From: Streptomyces sp. NBC_00193
GTDB taxonomy: Bacteria > Actinomycetota > Actinomycetes > Streptomycetales > Streptomycetaceae
Length of the DNA stretch: 64,000 nt
Reading direction: 5' to 3'
NCBI RefSeq assembly: GCF_026342735.1
Contig: NZ_JAPEMM010000001.1
Location: 5,208,001 to 5,272,000, forward strand
Shown here: positions 49,536 through 59,012 of the stretch, piece by piece
How the letters are laid out: each line of letters opens with the position of its first letter
Position numbering within the stretch: the first letter of the stretch is position 1
Position numbers and translations under genes: made by a program
Notes under the pieces: generated by a model
The model's input: the letters and a program-made list of their open reading frames with translations, nothing else
What the model was told of the DNA's origin: nothing
The model's database searches: none

Positions 49536-50237
49536 ATGACGAGCACAGTCCCCGCCCCCGTCGCCCGTACGGCCGACGGACACGCCCTGCAGGCGGTGCT
49601 GCTCGACATGGACGGCACCCTCGTCGACACCGAGGGCTTCTGGTGGGAGATCGAGGTCGGCGTCTTCGGCGAACTCGGCCACCGCCTCGACGAATCCTGG
49701 CGCGACGTCGTCGTCGGCGGCCCCATGACCCGCAGCGCCGGCTTCCTCATCGAATCCACCGGCGCCGACATCGGCCTCGCCGAACTCACCGTCCTGCTCA
49801 ACGAGCGCTTCGAAGCCCGCATCGCCGACCGCGTCCCCCTCATGCCCGGCGCCGAACGCCTCCTGAGCGAACTGGCCCGGCACAACGTCCCCACCGCCCT
49901 GGTCTCCGCCTCCCACCGGCGCGTCATCGACCAGGTCCTGCTCACCCTCGGCCGCGACCGCTTCACCATGACCGTCGCCGGCGACGAGGTCACGCGCACC
50001 AAGCCGCACCCCGACCCCTACCTCCTCGCCGCCCACACCCTCGGCGCCCACCCCTCCCGCTGCGCCGTCATCGAGGACACCGCCACCGGCGTCGCCGCCG
50101 CCGAAGCCGCCGGATGCAGGGTCGTCGCCATCCCCTCCGTGGGCCGGATCGCACCCGCCCCGGGCCGCACCATCGTCGGCTCCCTCGAAGACGTCGACCT
50201 GCCCTTCCTGCGCTCCCTCATCACTCCGCTGAACTGA
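49536..50237 (+). CDS. HAD-family phosphatase (beta-phosphoglucomutase-like)
   Basis: A 233-residue HAD hydrolase. Motif I is AVLLDMDGTLVDTEG with both Asp, motif II is ALVSASHRR, motif III/Lys is KPHPDPYLLAAHTLG and motif IV is CAVIEDTATGVAAAEAAGCR. The helical cap follows motif I, which fits subfamily IA. Its substrate is a small phosphomonoester. The ATG follows GAAAGG. It is likely a separate transcript from metH. Confidence 0.88.
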   Translation: MTSTVPAPVARTADGHALQAVLLDMDGTLVDTEGFWWEIEVGVFGELGHRLDESWRDVVVGGPMTRSAGFLIESTGADIGLAELTVLLNERFEARIADRVPLMPGAERLLSELARHNVPTALVSASHRRVIDQVLLTLGRDRFTMTVAGDEVTRTKPHPDPYLLAAHTLGAHPSRCAVIEDTATGVAAAEAAGCRVVAIPSVGRIAPAPGRTIVGSLEDVDLPFLRSLITPLN

Positions 50238-50254
50238 CCGCGCACGCTCCGTAC

Positions 50255-50300
50255 CGGGAGATCCGACCCCAGGACCAAGGTCCCACGGGCGGATCTCCCG
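50255..50300 (+). terminator. Terminator after the HAD gene
   Basis: Perfect 11-base arms CGGGAGATCCG (50255-50265) and CGGATCTCCCG (50290-50300) enclose a 24-base loop containing its own AGGACC. Confidence 0.7.
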
Positions 50301-50719
50301 CGCACTTCCCCGGAGGCCGAAATTCCATCCCTACCGGGGGAGTTGTCCCGGGTGACCTTTGTCACCCGCAAAGACCCCTTCGCACCACTGCGCGCCCTCC
50401 CGCACCACCCCTTGTGTCCCCATTGATCAGCACCTGACCGAATCTGCGCACCACCCCGCGCACACCCCCCGGTCAACTCCCGCAACACAGCGACAACACC
50501 CCCGCGCCACACGGTTCAAGCCACCCCTCCACAGGCCACTAATGTCGATACGGGCACTGCGCCGCACCTCAGCCGTCCCGGACACACACCCCTGTATCCG
50601 GAACCGCGTGGACCGATCGTCACACCACCGGCCCGATCGTTCCGCCCAGAACGGGCGACCGCCGCGATGCCCTCCACGCCAGCTTTGAACAAGTGCCGGG
50701 TCGAGGGAGTACTTCCAGC
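50301..50719 (+). other. Non-coding leader and promoter region of the solute-binding gene
   Basis: About 420 bases with no convincing gene. The first part is C-rich. It contains CTTTG-TCACCCG-CAAAG (about 50357-50373), a small inverted repeat, and an AT-richer patch CATTGATCAG. Neither is a recognised operator. The ribosome-binding site GAGGGAG near 50702-50709 precedes the ATG at 50720. Confidence 0.4.
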
Positions 50720-52324
50720 ATGAACCGCAAGACCATGGCGCTGACGGCAGCCGCCGGACTGCTCACCCCCGCGCTGACCGCCTGCGGCAGCACCAGCGGC
50801 GCAGGAGCAGGATCCGGAACGATCGTCGTCGGCACCACCGACCGGTTCGAGGCAGCCGACTACGCCCCCGCCCCGCTCGACCCCGCCTACGCCTACGACG
50901 CCGGCACCTGGAACATCCTCCGCCAGACCGTCCAGACGCTGATGCACACCCCGCGAGGCGGCGGCCAGCCCGTCCCCGAAGCCGCACACGAATGCCGCTT
51001 CACCGACACCGGCAACGAGAGCTACCGCTGCGTCCTGCGCCCCGGCCTCACCTTCGCCGACGGCACCCCCCTCACCGCGCAGGACGTCAAGTTCTCCATC
51101 GAACGCGTCCTCGCCATCAAGGACGAGAACGGCCCCTCCTCGCTGCTCTCCACCGTCGACACCGTCGAGACCAAGGGCACCGACACCGTCGTCTTCCACC
51201 TCAAGACCGCCGACGCCACCTTCCCGCAGAAGCTCTCCACCCCCGCCGCGGGCATCGTCAGCGCCAAGAAATACGACGCCAAGAAGCTCCGCACCGGCTT
51301 CACCGTCGACGGCTCCGGCCCCTACACGATGAAGGCCGAAGTCAAGGACAACCGCCTCGTCCGCGCCGTCTTCACCAAGAACCCGCACTACAAGGGCGAT
51401 CTGAAGCTCCAGAACGACAAGGCCGAACTGCGCACCTTCGACGACTCCGACGCCATGGGCAAGGCCCTGGAACGCGGCGCCGTCCACATGGTCTCGCGCA
51501 CCCTGTCGCCCGCCCAGATCACCGAACTCTCCGCCAAGCCCCCCAAGGGCATCAAGCTCGTCCCCATGCCCGGCCTGGAGATCCGCTACATCGGCTTCAA
51601 CACCGACGCCCCCGGAGTCAAGGACAAGGCCGTACGCCAGGCCCTCGCCGCAGCCGTCGACCGCAACGCCCTCATCACCAAGGTCTACGGCAAATCCGCG
51701 CAGCCCCTGTACTCACTGGTCCCCACCACCGTGAGCGGCCACGTCAACTCCTTCTTCAACAAGTACGGCGAAGCCAACACCGCCAAGGCCGCCGACCTGC
51801 TGAAGGCCGCCGGGATCAAGACCCCGGTCAAGCTGACCCTCAACTACACCAACGACCACTACGGCGACGGCACCGCGGCCGAGTTCGAAGCACTCAAGAC
51901 CCAGCTGAACTCCACCCAGCTCTTCGACATCACCGTCCAGGGCGCCGACTGGGCCGCCTTCCGGCCCGCCCAGAAGAAGGGCGACTACGCCGCCTACGGG
52001 CTCGGCTGGTTCCCCGACTACCCCGACGCCGACAACTTCCTCGCCCCCTTCCTGGAGCAGGACAACTTCCTCGGCACCCCGTACGCCAACACCACGGTGC
52101 GCACCAAGCTCATCCCCGAATCGCGCCGCGCCGTCGACCGGGGCGTCGCCGGACCCGCGATCGCGGAGATGCAGGACATCGTCGCCGAGGACGTACCCGT
52201 CCTGCCCCTGTGGCAGGGCAAGCAGTACGTCGCCGCACGCGACGGGATCACCGGAGTGGAGTGGTCGGTCAACGCCATCTCCGACCTCCAGCTGTGGGAA
52301 CTCGGCCGCGGCGTCAGCGGCTGA
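50720..52324 (+). CDS. ABC-type solute-binding lipoprotein (SBP family 5, peptide type)
   Basis: A 534-residue lipoprotein. The signal peptide ends with the lipobox LTACGS (Cys about 22). The family 5 marks are RQTVQTLMHTPRGGGQPVPE, LRPGLTFADGTPLTAQDVKF and the C-terminal YGLGWFPDYPDADNFLAPF. It binds an oligopeptide, dipeptide or nickel-like ligand outside the membrane. The ATG 50720 is preferred over the upstream 50693. It is followed 79 bases later by a paralogue. No permease or ATPase genes are adjacent. Confidence 0.92.
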   Translation: MNRKTMALTAAAGLLTPALTACGSTSGAGAGSGTIVVGTTDRFEAADYAPAPLDPAYAYDAGTWNILRQTVQTLMHTPRGGGQPVPEAAHECRFTDTGNESYRCVLRPGLTFADGTPLTAQDVKFSIERVLAIKDENGPSSLLSTVDTVETKGTDTVVFHLKTADATFPQKLSTPAAGIVSAKKYDAKKLRTGFTVDGSGPYTMKAEVKDNRLVRAVFTKNPHYKGDLKLQNDKAELRTFDDSDAMGKALERGAVHMVSRTLSPAQITELSAKPPKGIKLVPMPGLEIRYIGFNTDAPGVKDKAVRQALAAAVDRNALITKVYGKSAQPLYSLVPTTVSGHVNSFFNKYGEANTAKAADLLKAAGIKTPVKLTLNYTNDHYGDGTAAEFEALKTQLNSTQLFDITVQGADWAAFRPAQKKGDYAAYGLGWFPDYPDADNFLAPFLEQDNFLGTPYANTTVRTKLIPESRRAVDRGVAGPAIAEMQDIVAEDVPVLPLWQGKQYVAARDGITGVEWSVNAISDLQLWELGRGVSG

Positions 52325-52403
52325 CACCCCGGCACCAGGCCCCGGCGCCCCCACCCCGGGCACCAGAACCAGACGAGCCAGTAAGACTGAGAAGGATGTT
52401 CGC

Positions 52404-53984
52404 GTGAAGACTCGGAACCAGTGGTTGGCAGCCCCCCTCGGAGCGGCCACCGCCGCCGCGCTGCTGAGCGGTTGCGGTGCGACGGACGGCTCCAACGCCG
52501 GCAGCGGCAAGGGCGTCGTCATGGGCATATCCGACAAGGTGAAGGCCACCGACCCCGCCTCGGGCTACGACCCCGGCTCCTGGCTGCTCTTCAACAACGT
52601 CTTCCAGTCCCTGCTCAGCTTCCCCAAGGGCGGCACCAACCCCGAACCCGACGCCGCACAGTCCTGCGCCTTCGAGGGCGGCGAGAGCAAGACCTTCGTC
52701 TGCACCCTGCGCGGCGGCCTGAAGTTCAGCAACGGCAACGCCCTCACCTCCAAGGACGTCAAGTACTCCTTCGAGCGCACCCTCAAGATCAACGACGAGA
52801 ACGGCCCCGCCGTCATGCTCGCGTCGATCGGCACCATCGACACCCCCGACGACAAGACCGTCGTCTTCCACCTCAAGGCCCCCGACGCGACCTTCCCCAG
52901 CAAGATCGCATCCGGCGCCGGCTCCATCGTCGACCACACCCAGTACCCCGCGGACAAACTCCGCACCGACGGCAAGGCCTTCGGCTCCGGCGTCTACAAA
53001 CTGGACTCCATCAACGACAAGAGCGCCGCCTTCTCCGTCAACGACAGCTACAGCGGCAAGGCCAAGCCGAAGAACAGCGGCGTCACCATGAAGTTCTTCA
53101 ACGAGGACCAGGCCGCCCTCAAGAAGGTCCTCGAAAGCGGAGACGTCGACTTCGCCTTCCGCGGCCTCGCCGCCAAGGACATCGCAGGCCTCGCCACCCA
53201 GACCGGCGACCAGAAGGTCGAAGTCGTCCAGGGAGCCGGCGCCGAAGTCGAACACCTCGTCTTCAACACGGCCGACCCCGTCGCCGGAAAGCTGCCCGTC
53301 CGCAAGGCCATCGCCTACCTCGTCGACCGCGAAGCCCTCGTCCGCGAGGTCTACGACGGCACCGCCACCCCGCTCTACTCCATCGTCCCGGCCGGCATCG
53401 CCTCCCACACCACCGCCTTCTTCGACCGCTACGGCGGCACCCCCCAGCCCGAGAAGGCCAAGGCCACCCTCCGCGCAGCCGGCATCAAGGACAAGGTCAA
53501 GATCACCCTGTACTCGACGCCCACCCGCTACGGCCCCTCGACCGACCAGGAATTCCAGCTCATCGCCAAGCAGCTCAACGACAGCGGCCTCTTCGAAGCC
53601 GACGTCAAATCAGTCGAGTTCGAGCAGTACGAGAAGGACATCCAGGACGGCAAGTACGGCGTCTACGTCAAGGGCTGGGTCCCCGACTACCCCGACGCCG
53701 ACAACTTCACGCAGCCCTTCTTCGGCCCCGACAACGTCCTGAAGAACAACTACGACAACAAGGAGATCACCGGGACCATCATCCCGTCGACCTCCGCCAA
53801 GTCCGACCGCTCCTCCGCCAGCGGCGACTACGCCCGCCTCCAGGACATCGTCGCCGACGAGGTCCCGCTCCTCCCGCTCTGGCAGAGCAAGCAGTACGCC
53901 GTCACCCGCCAGAACGTGACCGGCCTGCAGTGGTCCCTCGACGCCTCCACCGTCTTCCGCTTCTGGGAGATCAGCAAGGGCTGA
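52404..53984 (+). CDS. ABC-type solute-binding lipoprotein, paralogue
   Basis: A 526-residue lipoprotein with lipobox LLSGCG (Cys about 24). The family 5 layout is the same as the preceding protein: LRGGLKFSNGNALTSKDVKY and KGWVPDYPDADNFTQPFFGP. Its N-terminus is MKTRNQWLAAPLGAATAAAL. The two are clear paralogues with different ligand pockets. The GTG follows AAGGA. A strong terminator lies 18 bases past its stop. No permease follows, so transport must use components elsewhere. Confidence 0.92.
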   Translation: MKTRNQWLAAPLGAATAAALLSGCGATDGSNAGSGKGVVMGISDKVKATDPASGYDPGSWLLFNNVFQSLLSFPKGGTNPEPDAAQSCAFEGGESKTFVCTLRGGLKFSNGNALTSKDVKYSFERTLKINDENGPAVMLASIGTIDTPDDKTVVFHLKAPDATFPSKIASGAGSIVDHTQYPADKLRTDGKAFGSGVYKLDSINDKSAAFSVNDSYSGKAKPKNSGVTMKFFNEDQAALKKVLESGDVDFAFRGLAAKDIAGLATQTGDQKVEVVQGAGAEVEHLVFNTADPVAGKLPVRKAIAYLVDREALVREVYDGTATPLYSIVPAGIASHTTAFFDRYGGTPQPEKAKATLRAAGIKDKVKITLYSTPTRYGPSTDQEFQLIAKQLNDSGLFEADVKSVEFEQYEKDIQDGKYGVYVKGWVPDYPDADNFTQPFFGPDNVLKNNYDNKEITGTIIPSTSAKSDRSSASGDYARLQDIVADEVPLLPLWQSKQYAVTRQNVTGLQWSLDASTVFRFWEISKG

Positions 53985-54001
53985 GCACCCCCGGCACGAC
54001 G

Positions 54002-54037
54002 ACGGGCCCGCCTCCGCACCAGCGGAAGCGGGCCCGT
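54002..54037. terminator. Terminator after the second solute-binding gene
   Basis: Arms of 16 bases (54002-54017 and 54022-54037, starting ACGGGCCCGC) pair with one mismatch around a 4-base loop, between converging genes. Confidence 0.85.
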
Positions 54038-54069
54038 ACCCGTACCTGCCGAGCAGCGACCCGAGCCGC

Positions 54070-54744
54070 CTACTGACCGGCCCCCGGACGCACCAGACCG
54101 CTCTCGTACGCATACACCGCCGCCTGCACCCGGTCACGCAGACCCAGCTTCGTCAGCACATGACCCACATGCGTCTTCACCGTCGTCTCGCTCACGAACA
54201 GATCCGCCGCGATCTCCGCATTCGACAGCCCCCGGGCCACCAGCTTCAACACCTCGACCTCACGCTCCGTCAACGAAGCGATCATGTCCGGAACGCTGTC
54301 CTCACCCGACGGCAGATGCCCCGCGTACTTGTCCAGCAACCGCCGCGTGATGCTCGGCGCCAGCATCGCCTCGCCACCCGCCACCACCCGGATCGCCTGC
54401 ACCAGCTCCGCCGCCGGCGCATCCTTCAGCAAGAACCCACTGGCCCCCGCCCGCAGCGCCTCCACCACGTACTCGTCCAGATCGAACGTCGTCAGCACCA
54501 GCACCTTCGCCGGACCGTCCCGCCCCGGACCCGTGATCTGCCGCGTCGCCTCCACCCCGTCCATCCGCGGCATCCGGATGTCCATCAGCACCACATCGGG
54601 CTGCAACGCCCGCACCTGGTCCAGCGCCTGCAGACCGTCCCCGGCCTCGCCGACCACCGCCAAGTCCTCCTCGGCCTCCAGGATCATCCGGAAACCGGTG
54701 CGCAGCAGCGGCTGATCGTCGACCAGCAGTACGCGGATCGCCAC
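54070..54744 (-). CDS. NarL/FixJ-type response regulator
   Basis: A 224-residue regulator. The receiver domain has the acidic pair VDDQPLLR, phospho-acceptor Asp55 (VVLMDIRMPRMDG) and the Lys in FLLKDAPA. The C-terminal LuxR helix-turn-helix reads LTEREVEVLKLVARGLSNAE then IAADLFVSETTVKTHVGHVL. No histidine kinase is in the window near it, so it appears orphan here. The GTG 54744 follows GAGGT. Confidence 0.92.
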   Translation of the reverse strand: MAIRVLLVDDQPLLRTGFRMILEAEEDLAVVGEAGDGLQALDQVRALQPDVVLMDIRMPRMDGVEATRQITGPGRDGPAKVLVLTTFDLDEYVVEALRAGASGFLLKDAPAAELVQAIRVVAGGEAMLAPSITRRLLDKYAGHLPSGEDSVPDMIASLTEREVEVLKLVARGLSNAEIAADLFVSETTVKTHVGHVLTKLGLRDRVQAAVYAYESGLVRPGAGQ

Positions 54745-54822
54745 GGGGTCTACCTCGCGTTCATCGGAATCGGTCGGACCCCGACAACGGGGAACCCCGC
54801 CCATTCTGCCCTGCCACCAAGA

Positions 54823-55764
54823 TCAGGATTCGCCCCGCCCGGCGGACGGCAGCGCCAGCGGATACACCGGGGGAGTACCACCGAACTCCGGACACACCGC
54901 CTGATGATCACACCAGCCGCACAGCTTCGACTGCCGCGGCCGCCAGTCACCCGTCTCCGTCGCCTCCCGGATCGCCTCCCACAGCGCCAGCAGCTTGCGC
55001 TCCATCCGCTCCAGATCCTCGATCACCGGGTCGTACGTGATCACGTCCCCACTGCCCAGATACACCAGCTGCAGCCGCCGCGGCACCACCCGCTTCAACC
55101 GCCACACCACCAGCGCGTAGAACTTCATCTGGAACAGCGCACCCTCGGCATACTCCGGCCGCGGCGCCTTCCCCGTCTTGTAATCGACGATCCGCACCTC
55201 ACCCGTCGGCGCCACGTCCACCCGGTCGATGATCCCGCGCAGCCGAAGCCCCGACTCCAGCTCCGTCTCCACGAAGAACTCCCGCTCCACCGGCTCCAGC
55301 CGCGTCGGGTCCTCCAACGTGAACCACCGGTCCACCAACGCCTCGGCCTCCGTCAGCCAGCGCGCCAGCCCCGCCCCCTCGTCACCCCCCGGGAACAGCT
55401 CCAGCAACTCCGGCTTCGACTCCACCAGCCGGTCCCACTGCCCCGGAATCAACGCCTTCGCCCGCGGCGCCGTCCGCTCCGCCGCCGGATGATCGAAAAG
55501 CCGCTCCAGCACCGCGTGCACCAACGTCCCCCGCGTCGCCGCCGCACTCGGCTTCTCCGGCAACTTGTCGATCACACGGAACCGGTACAACAGCGGACAC
55601 CGCATGAAATCGCTCGCCCGCGAAGGCGACAGCGAAGAAGGCGCCACGGCCACCGCCTGCGCGGGCACCGAAGCGGGTACGGGACCGGGTACGCAATCGG
55701 GCACCGAACCGGGCACGGAACTGGTCACTGCATCGTCCGGACCGCTGCCGGGGCTCGTCGTCAT
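54823..55764 (-). CDS. RecB-family PD-(D/E)XK nuclease with Fe-S cysteines
   Basis: A 313-residue protein. The core reads SRASDFMRCPLLYRFRVIDK, ATRGTLVHAVLERLF, RGIIDRVDVAPTGEVRIVDY and KTGKAPRPEY, giving the D...DYK catalytic set. The first Cys near CPLLYRF and the C-terminal CGWCDHQAVCPEF form a four-Cys set like AddB and Cas4 Fe-S clusters. The N-terminal 50 residues are low-complexity, encoded by a degenerate GSVPG/PGPVP repeat. Single-strand DNA trimming is expected. ATG 55764 is chosen as family start. Confidence 0.88.
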   Translation of the reverse strand: MTTSPGSGPDDAVTSSVPGSVPDCVPGPVPASVPAQAVAVAPSSLSPSRASDFMRCPLLYRFRVIDKLPEKPSAAATRGTLVHAVLERLFDHPAAERTAPRAKALIPGQWDRLVESKPELLELFPGGDEGAGLARWLTEAEALVDRWFTLEDPTRLEPVEREFFVETELESGLRLRGIIDRVDVAPTGEVRIVDYKTGKAPRPEYAEGALFQMKFYALVVWRLKRVVPRRLQLVYLGSGDVITYDPVIEDLERMERKLLALWEAIREATETGDWRPRQSKLCGWCDHQAVCPEFGGTPPVYPLALPSAGRGES

Positions 55765-55940
55765 AGACAAAACCCTACGACCCGCCACCGACAGCACGCG
55801 CATACCATCGACGCCGACCCCCCTCGCACTGCATGATCGGAGCATCACACCGCGCAACGGCGCACCCCGACACCACGGGAAAAAGACACCAGAACCACCG
55901 GCGCACCACCGCACCGGACAGCAGCGAACGAAGGACAACC

Positions 55941-57140
55941 GTGGCAGACACCGACGAAACCGGCGAGCGCGCGGGCCGGCGCTCAGGACCGGGCGGCGGA
56001 CTCCTCATGGGCCGCCCCTTCGGCGTGCCCGTCTACGTCTCGCCCAGCTGGTTCCTCGTCGCCGCCCTCATCACCTGGGTCTTCGGCGACCAGCTCGACC
56101 GGATCCTGCCCGACCTCGGCATCCTGCGCTACCTCGTGGCCCTCTTCTTCGCCGTCGCCTTCTACGCCTCGGTCCTCGTCCACGAACTCGCCCACACCAT
56201 CGCCGCCCTCCGCTTCAAACTCCCCGTACGCCGCATCCAGCTCCAGTTCTTCGGCGGCGTCTCCGAGATCGAGAAGGAATCCGAAACCCCCGGCCGCGAA
56301 TTCGTCCTCGCCTTCGTCGGCCCCCTCCTCTCCCTCCTCCTCGCCGGCGCCTTCTACCTCGGCATGAAATCCGTCGAACCCGCCAGCGTCCCCGGCGTCC
56401 TCCTCGCCGGCCTCATGATCTCCAACCTCCTCGTCGCCGCCTTCAACCTCCTCCCCGGCCTCCCCCTCGACGGCGGCCGCATGCTCCGCGCCGTCATCTG
56501 GGGCATCACCGGCAAACCCATGACCGGCACCATCGCCGCCGCCTGGGCCGGCCGCGCCCTCGCCGTAGCCGTCCTCCTCGGCCTGCCCCTCCTGAACTAC
56601 ACCGGGACCCTCGGCAACCCCACCGACGACATCGGCGGCATGGACACCGTCATGGACGCCCTCCTCGCCGCCATCCTCGCCGCCATCATCTGGACCGGCG
56701 CCGGCAACAGCCTCCGCGTCGCCCGCCTCCGCGAACACCTCCCGGAACTCCACGCCCGCAAACTCACCCGCCGCGCCATCCCCGTGGAAAACGCCACCCC
56801 CCTCTCCGAAGCCCTCCGCCGCGCCAACGAAGCCGGCGCCCGCGCCCTCGTCATCGTCGACGGACTCGGAGACCCCACCGGCATCGTCCGCGAGAGCGCC
56901 ATCGCCTCCGTCCCCGAACACCGCCGCCCCTGGGTCGCCGCCGGCACCCTCGCCCAAGACCTCACCGACGGCATGAAGGTTTCAGCGGACCTCACCGGCG
57001 AAGAACTCCTCGACCACCTCCGCACCACCCCCGCCACCGAATACCTCGTCCTCCAGCCCGACGGAGCCATCTACGGCGTCCTCTCCACCCTCGACGTGGA
57101 AAAGGCCTTCGTGAAGGCCATGGCGCGGCCCCAGTCCTGA
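55941..57140 (+). CDS. M50 site-2 protease with CBS domains
   Basis: A 399-residue membrane metalloprotease. The zinc site is HELAH at residues 81-85, and the third ligand is Asp177 in NLLPGLPLDGGRML. Six or so hydrophobic helices cover residues 33-240. The C-terminal 150 residues contain two CBS-like modules (AIPVENATPLSEALRRANEA and LVLQPDGAIYGVLSTLDVEK), which may sense adenine nucleotides. The substrate is a membrane-bound regulator, unknown. GTG 55941 follows AAGGA. It is 18 bases before trmI. Confidence 0.9.
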   Translation: MADTDETGERAGRRSGPGGGLLMGRPFGVPVYVSPSWFLVAALITWVFGDQLDRILPDLGILRYLVALFFAVAFYASVLVHELAHTIAALRFKLPVRRIQLQFFGGVSEIEKESETPGREFVLAFVGPLLSLLLAGAFYLGMKSVEPASVPGVLLAGLMISNLLVAAFNLLPGLPLDGGRMLRAVIWGITGKPMTGTIAAAWAGRALAVAVLLGLPLLNYTGTLGNPTDDIGGMDTVMDALLAAILAAIIWTGAGNSLRVARLREHLPELHARKLTRRAIPVENATPLSEALRRANEAGARALVIVDGLGDPTGIVRESAIASVPEHRRPWVAAGTLAQDLTDGMKVSADLTGEELLDHLRTTPATEYLVLQPDGAIYGVLSTLDVEKAFVKAMARPQS

Positions 57141-57158
57141 AGCCAATACACTGGTCAC

Positions 57159-58118
57159 ATGTCCGAACCGACCGGTGCCGCCCGCCGACGCGGGCCCTTC
57201 GAGGTCGGGGACCAGGTACAGCTCACCGACCCCAAGGGCCGCCACTACACGTTCACGCTCGAAGCCGGGAAGAATTTCCACACCCACAAGGGTTCCTTCC
57301 CGCACGACGAGCTGATCGGCTCCCCCGAGGGAAGCGTTGTCCGTACCACGGGCAACGTCGCCTACCTCGCGCTGCGACCCCTGCTCCCCGACTATGTCCT
57401 GTCCATGCCCCGCGGTGCCGCCGTGGTCTACCCCAAGGACGCAGGCCAGATCCTGGCCTTCGCCGACATCTTCCCCGGCGCCCGCGTCGTGGAAGCAGGC
57501 GTCGGCTCCGGCTCCCTGAGCAGCTTCCTGCTGCGCGCCATCGGCGACCAGGGCATGCTCCACAGCTACGAGCGCCGCCCGGACTTCGCCGAGATCGCCA
57601 CCGCCAACGTCGAGCGCTACTTCGGCGGCCCGCACCCCGCGTGGCAGCTGACCGTGGGCGACCTCCAGGACAACCTGTCCGACACGGACGTCGACCGCGT
57701 GATCCTCGACATGCTCGCCCCCTGGGAGTGCCTGGAGGCCGTCTCCAAGGCGCTGGTCCCCGGCGGCATCCTCTGCTGCTACGTGGCCACCACCACCCAG
57801 CTCTCCCGGACCGTCGAATCCATCCGCGAGTTCGGCTGCTACGCCGAACCGCAGCCCTGGGAATCGATGATCCGCAACTGGCACGTCGAGGGCCTGGCCG
57901 TCCGCCCGGACCACCGCATGATCGGCCACACCGGCTTCCTCGTCACCGCCCGGCGCCTCGCCGACGGCGTCGAGCCGCCCATGCGCCGCCGCCGCCCCTC
58001 CAAGGGCGCCTACGGCGAGGACTACGACGGCCCCGGCAGCCAGTCCGCCGCCAGGACCGCGGAGACGGCCGCCACGGCCCCGGCCGGAACCACCGCCGAC
58101 AGCGGCGACACCGCCTGA
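57159..58118 (+). CDS. trmI: tRNA (adenine-58-N1)-methyltransferase TrmI
   Basis: A 319-residue SAM-dependent enzyme. The N-terminal beta domain has FEVGDQVQLTDPKGRHYTFT and the HTHKGSFPHDELIG motif. The catalytic domain has motif I VVEAGVGSGSLSSFLLRAI, with later LDMLAPWECLEAV. It methylates A58 in the T loop of tRNA. The 50-residue C-terminal tail is low-complexity Ala/Thr/Gly. TACACT lies near its start, so it may have its own promoter or be leaderless. Confidence 0.93.
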   Translation: MSEPTGAARRRGPFEVGDQVQLTDPKGRHYTFTLEAGKNFHTHKGSFPHDELIGSPEGSVVRTTGNVAYLALRPLLPDYVLSMPRGAAVVYPKDAGQILAFADIFPGARVVEAGVGSGSLSSFLLRAIGDQGMLHSYERRPDFAEIATANVERYFGGPHPAWQLTVGDLQDNLSDTDVDRVILDMLAPWECLEAVSKALVPGGILCCYVATTTQLSRTVESIREFGCYAEPQPWESMIRNWHVEGLAVRPDHRMIGHTGFLVTARRLADGVEPPMRRRRPSKGAYGEDYDGPGSQSAARTAETAATAPAGTTADSGDTA

Positions 58119-58201
58119 GCCGCTAGCCGCTGAGGGCCCGGGGAACCGAGGGCCCCAGGACCGCCCGGCCACCCGGCAGGGCGACCCGCACCGACAACAC
58201 G

Positions 58202-58256
58202 AAGACGCCGTGCCGCAGTTCCCCCGAACCATCCGGGAACTGCGGCACGGCGTCTT
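58202..58256 (+). terminator. Intrinsic terminator after trmI
   Basis: Perfect 22-base arms AAGACGCCGTGCCGCAGTTC... (58202-58223) and their complement (58235-58256) with an 11-base loop, followed by TT. Confidence 0.9.
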
Positions 58257-58381
58257 TTCGTTGCCCTACGGGCCGGCCCCGCGCGAGCGGCCCGACCGGT
58301 CCGGACCCACCCGTTCCACCCCGATGTGAGGTGTGGCACGATGCTGGCTCCCCGTCACCCTTCGCACAGGAGACACCCCGC

Positions 58382-59008
58382 GTGCCGCACAGCCCCGCCG
58401 AGCCGGCGCCGAGCACCCCCACCCCGGCGCACCACCGGGCCCGGCCCGTCCACTGGCTGGCCACCGCCTCGGCCCTGGCCGCCGTCATAGCCGCCGCCGG
58501 ACTCCTGCAACCCGCCCCCGCCACCGGAGCCTCCGCGGACCCGGTACGCCCCACGGGACAGGCCGGCCCGGACCAAGGCCAACAGGCCGCCACCGCGGCC
58601 GCTCCCGACGCGCACGCCGTCACGTACCCACTGGACTGCAAGGGCGCCCCGCAAGCCGTCACGGCCACCGCGGAAGGCGACCTCGACGGCGACGGCCGCC
58701 CCGAAACCGTGGCGGCCGTCCGCTGCGACGCAGGCTCGGGCACCCCGCCGCACGCGATCTACGTCCTCGCCCAGGACCCGGCGAAAGCCGCGAAGCCCCG
58801 CGTCGTCGCCACACTCCTCGAAGCCGGCCGCAAGCAGACCGCGACCGATCTCACCGTCCGCGAGGGCCTGGTCACCGCGAGCCTCCTCGGGTACTCCTCG
58901 CCCGAAGTGCCCCGCTACAGCCCCGACACCAAGCAGCTCGCCAAGTGGCGCTGGACTGGCGGAAAATTCCGCCAGGAGCTTACGGACTCGACCCCCACAG
59001 GTGTTTGA
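58382..59008 (+). CDS. Secreted or membrane-anchored hypothetical protein
   Basis: A 208-residue protein. The first 20 residues are Pro/Ala/His-rich, then a hydrophobic segment WLATASALAAVIAAAGLLQP at about 24-44 forms a signal or anchor. The exported part has a single Cys pair (LDCKGAPQAVTA and AVRCDAGSGTP) and an ADGDLDGDGRPETV-like Asp-Gly stretch (EGDLDGDGRPETVAAV) resembling a VCBS/FG-GAP calcium loop. Function is unknown. GTG 58382 follows AGGAG. Confidence 0.7.
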   Translation: MPHSPAEPAPSTPTPAHHRARPVHWLATASALAAVIAAAGLLQPAPATGASADPVRPTGQAGPDQGQQAATAAAPDAHAVTYPLDCKGAPQAVTATAEGDLDGDGRPETVAAVRCDAGSGTPPHAIYVLAQDPAKAAKPRVVATLLEAGRKQTATDLTVREGLVTASLLGYSSPEVPRYSPDTKQLAKWRWTGGKFRQELTDSTPTGV

Positions 59009-59012
59009 ACCG

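Noticed and set aside
45878..50002. A 1374-residue minus-strand open frame opposite metH
   Set aside because: It runs antisense to metH with no recognisable domains. The composition is typical of an antisense frame.
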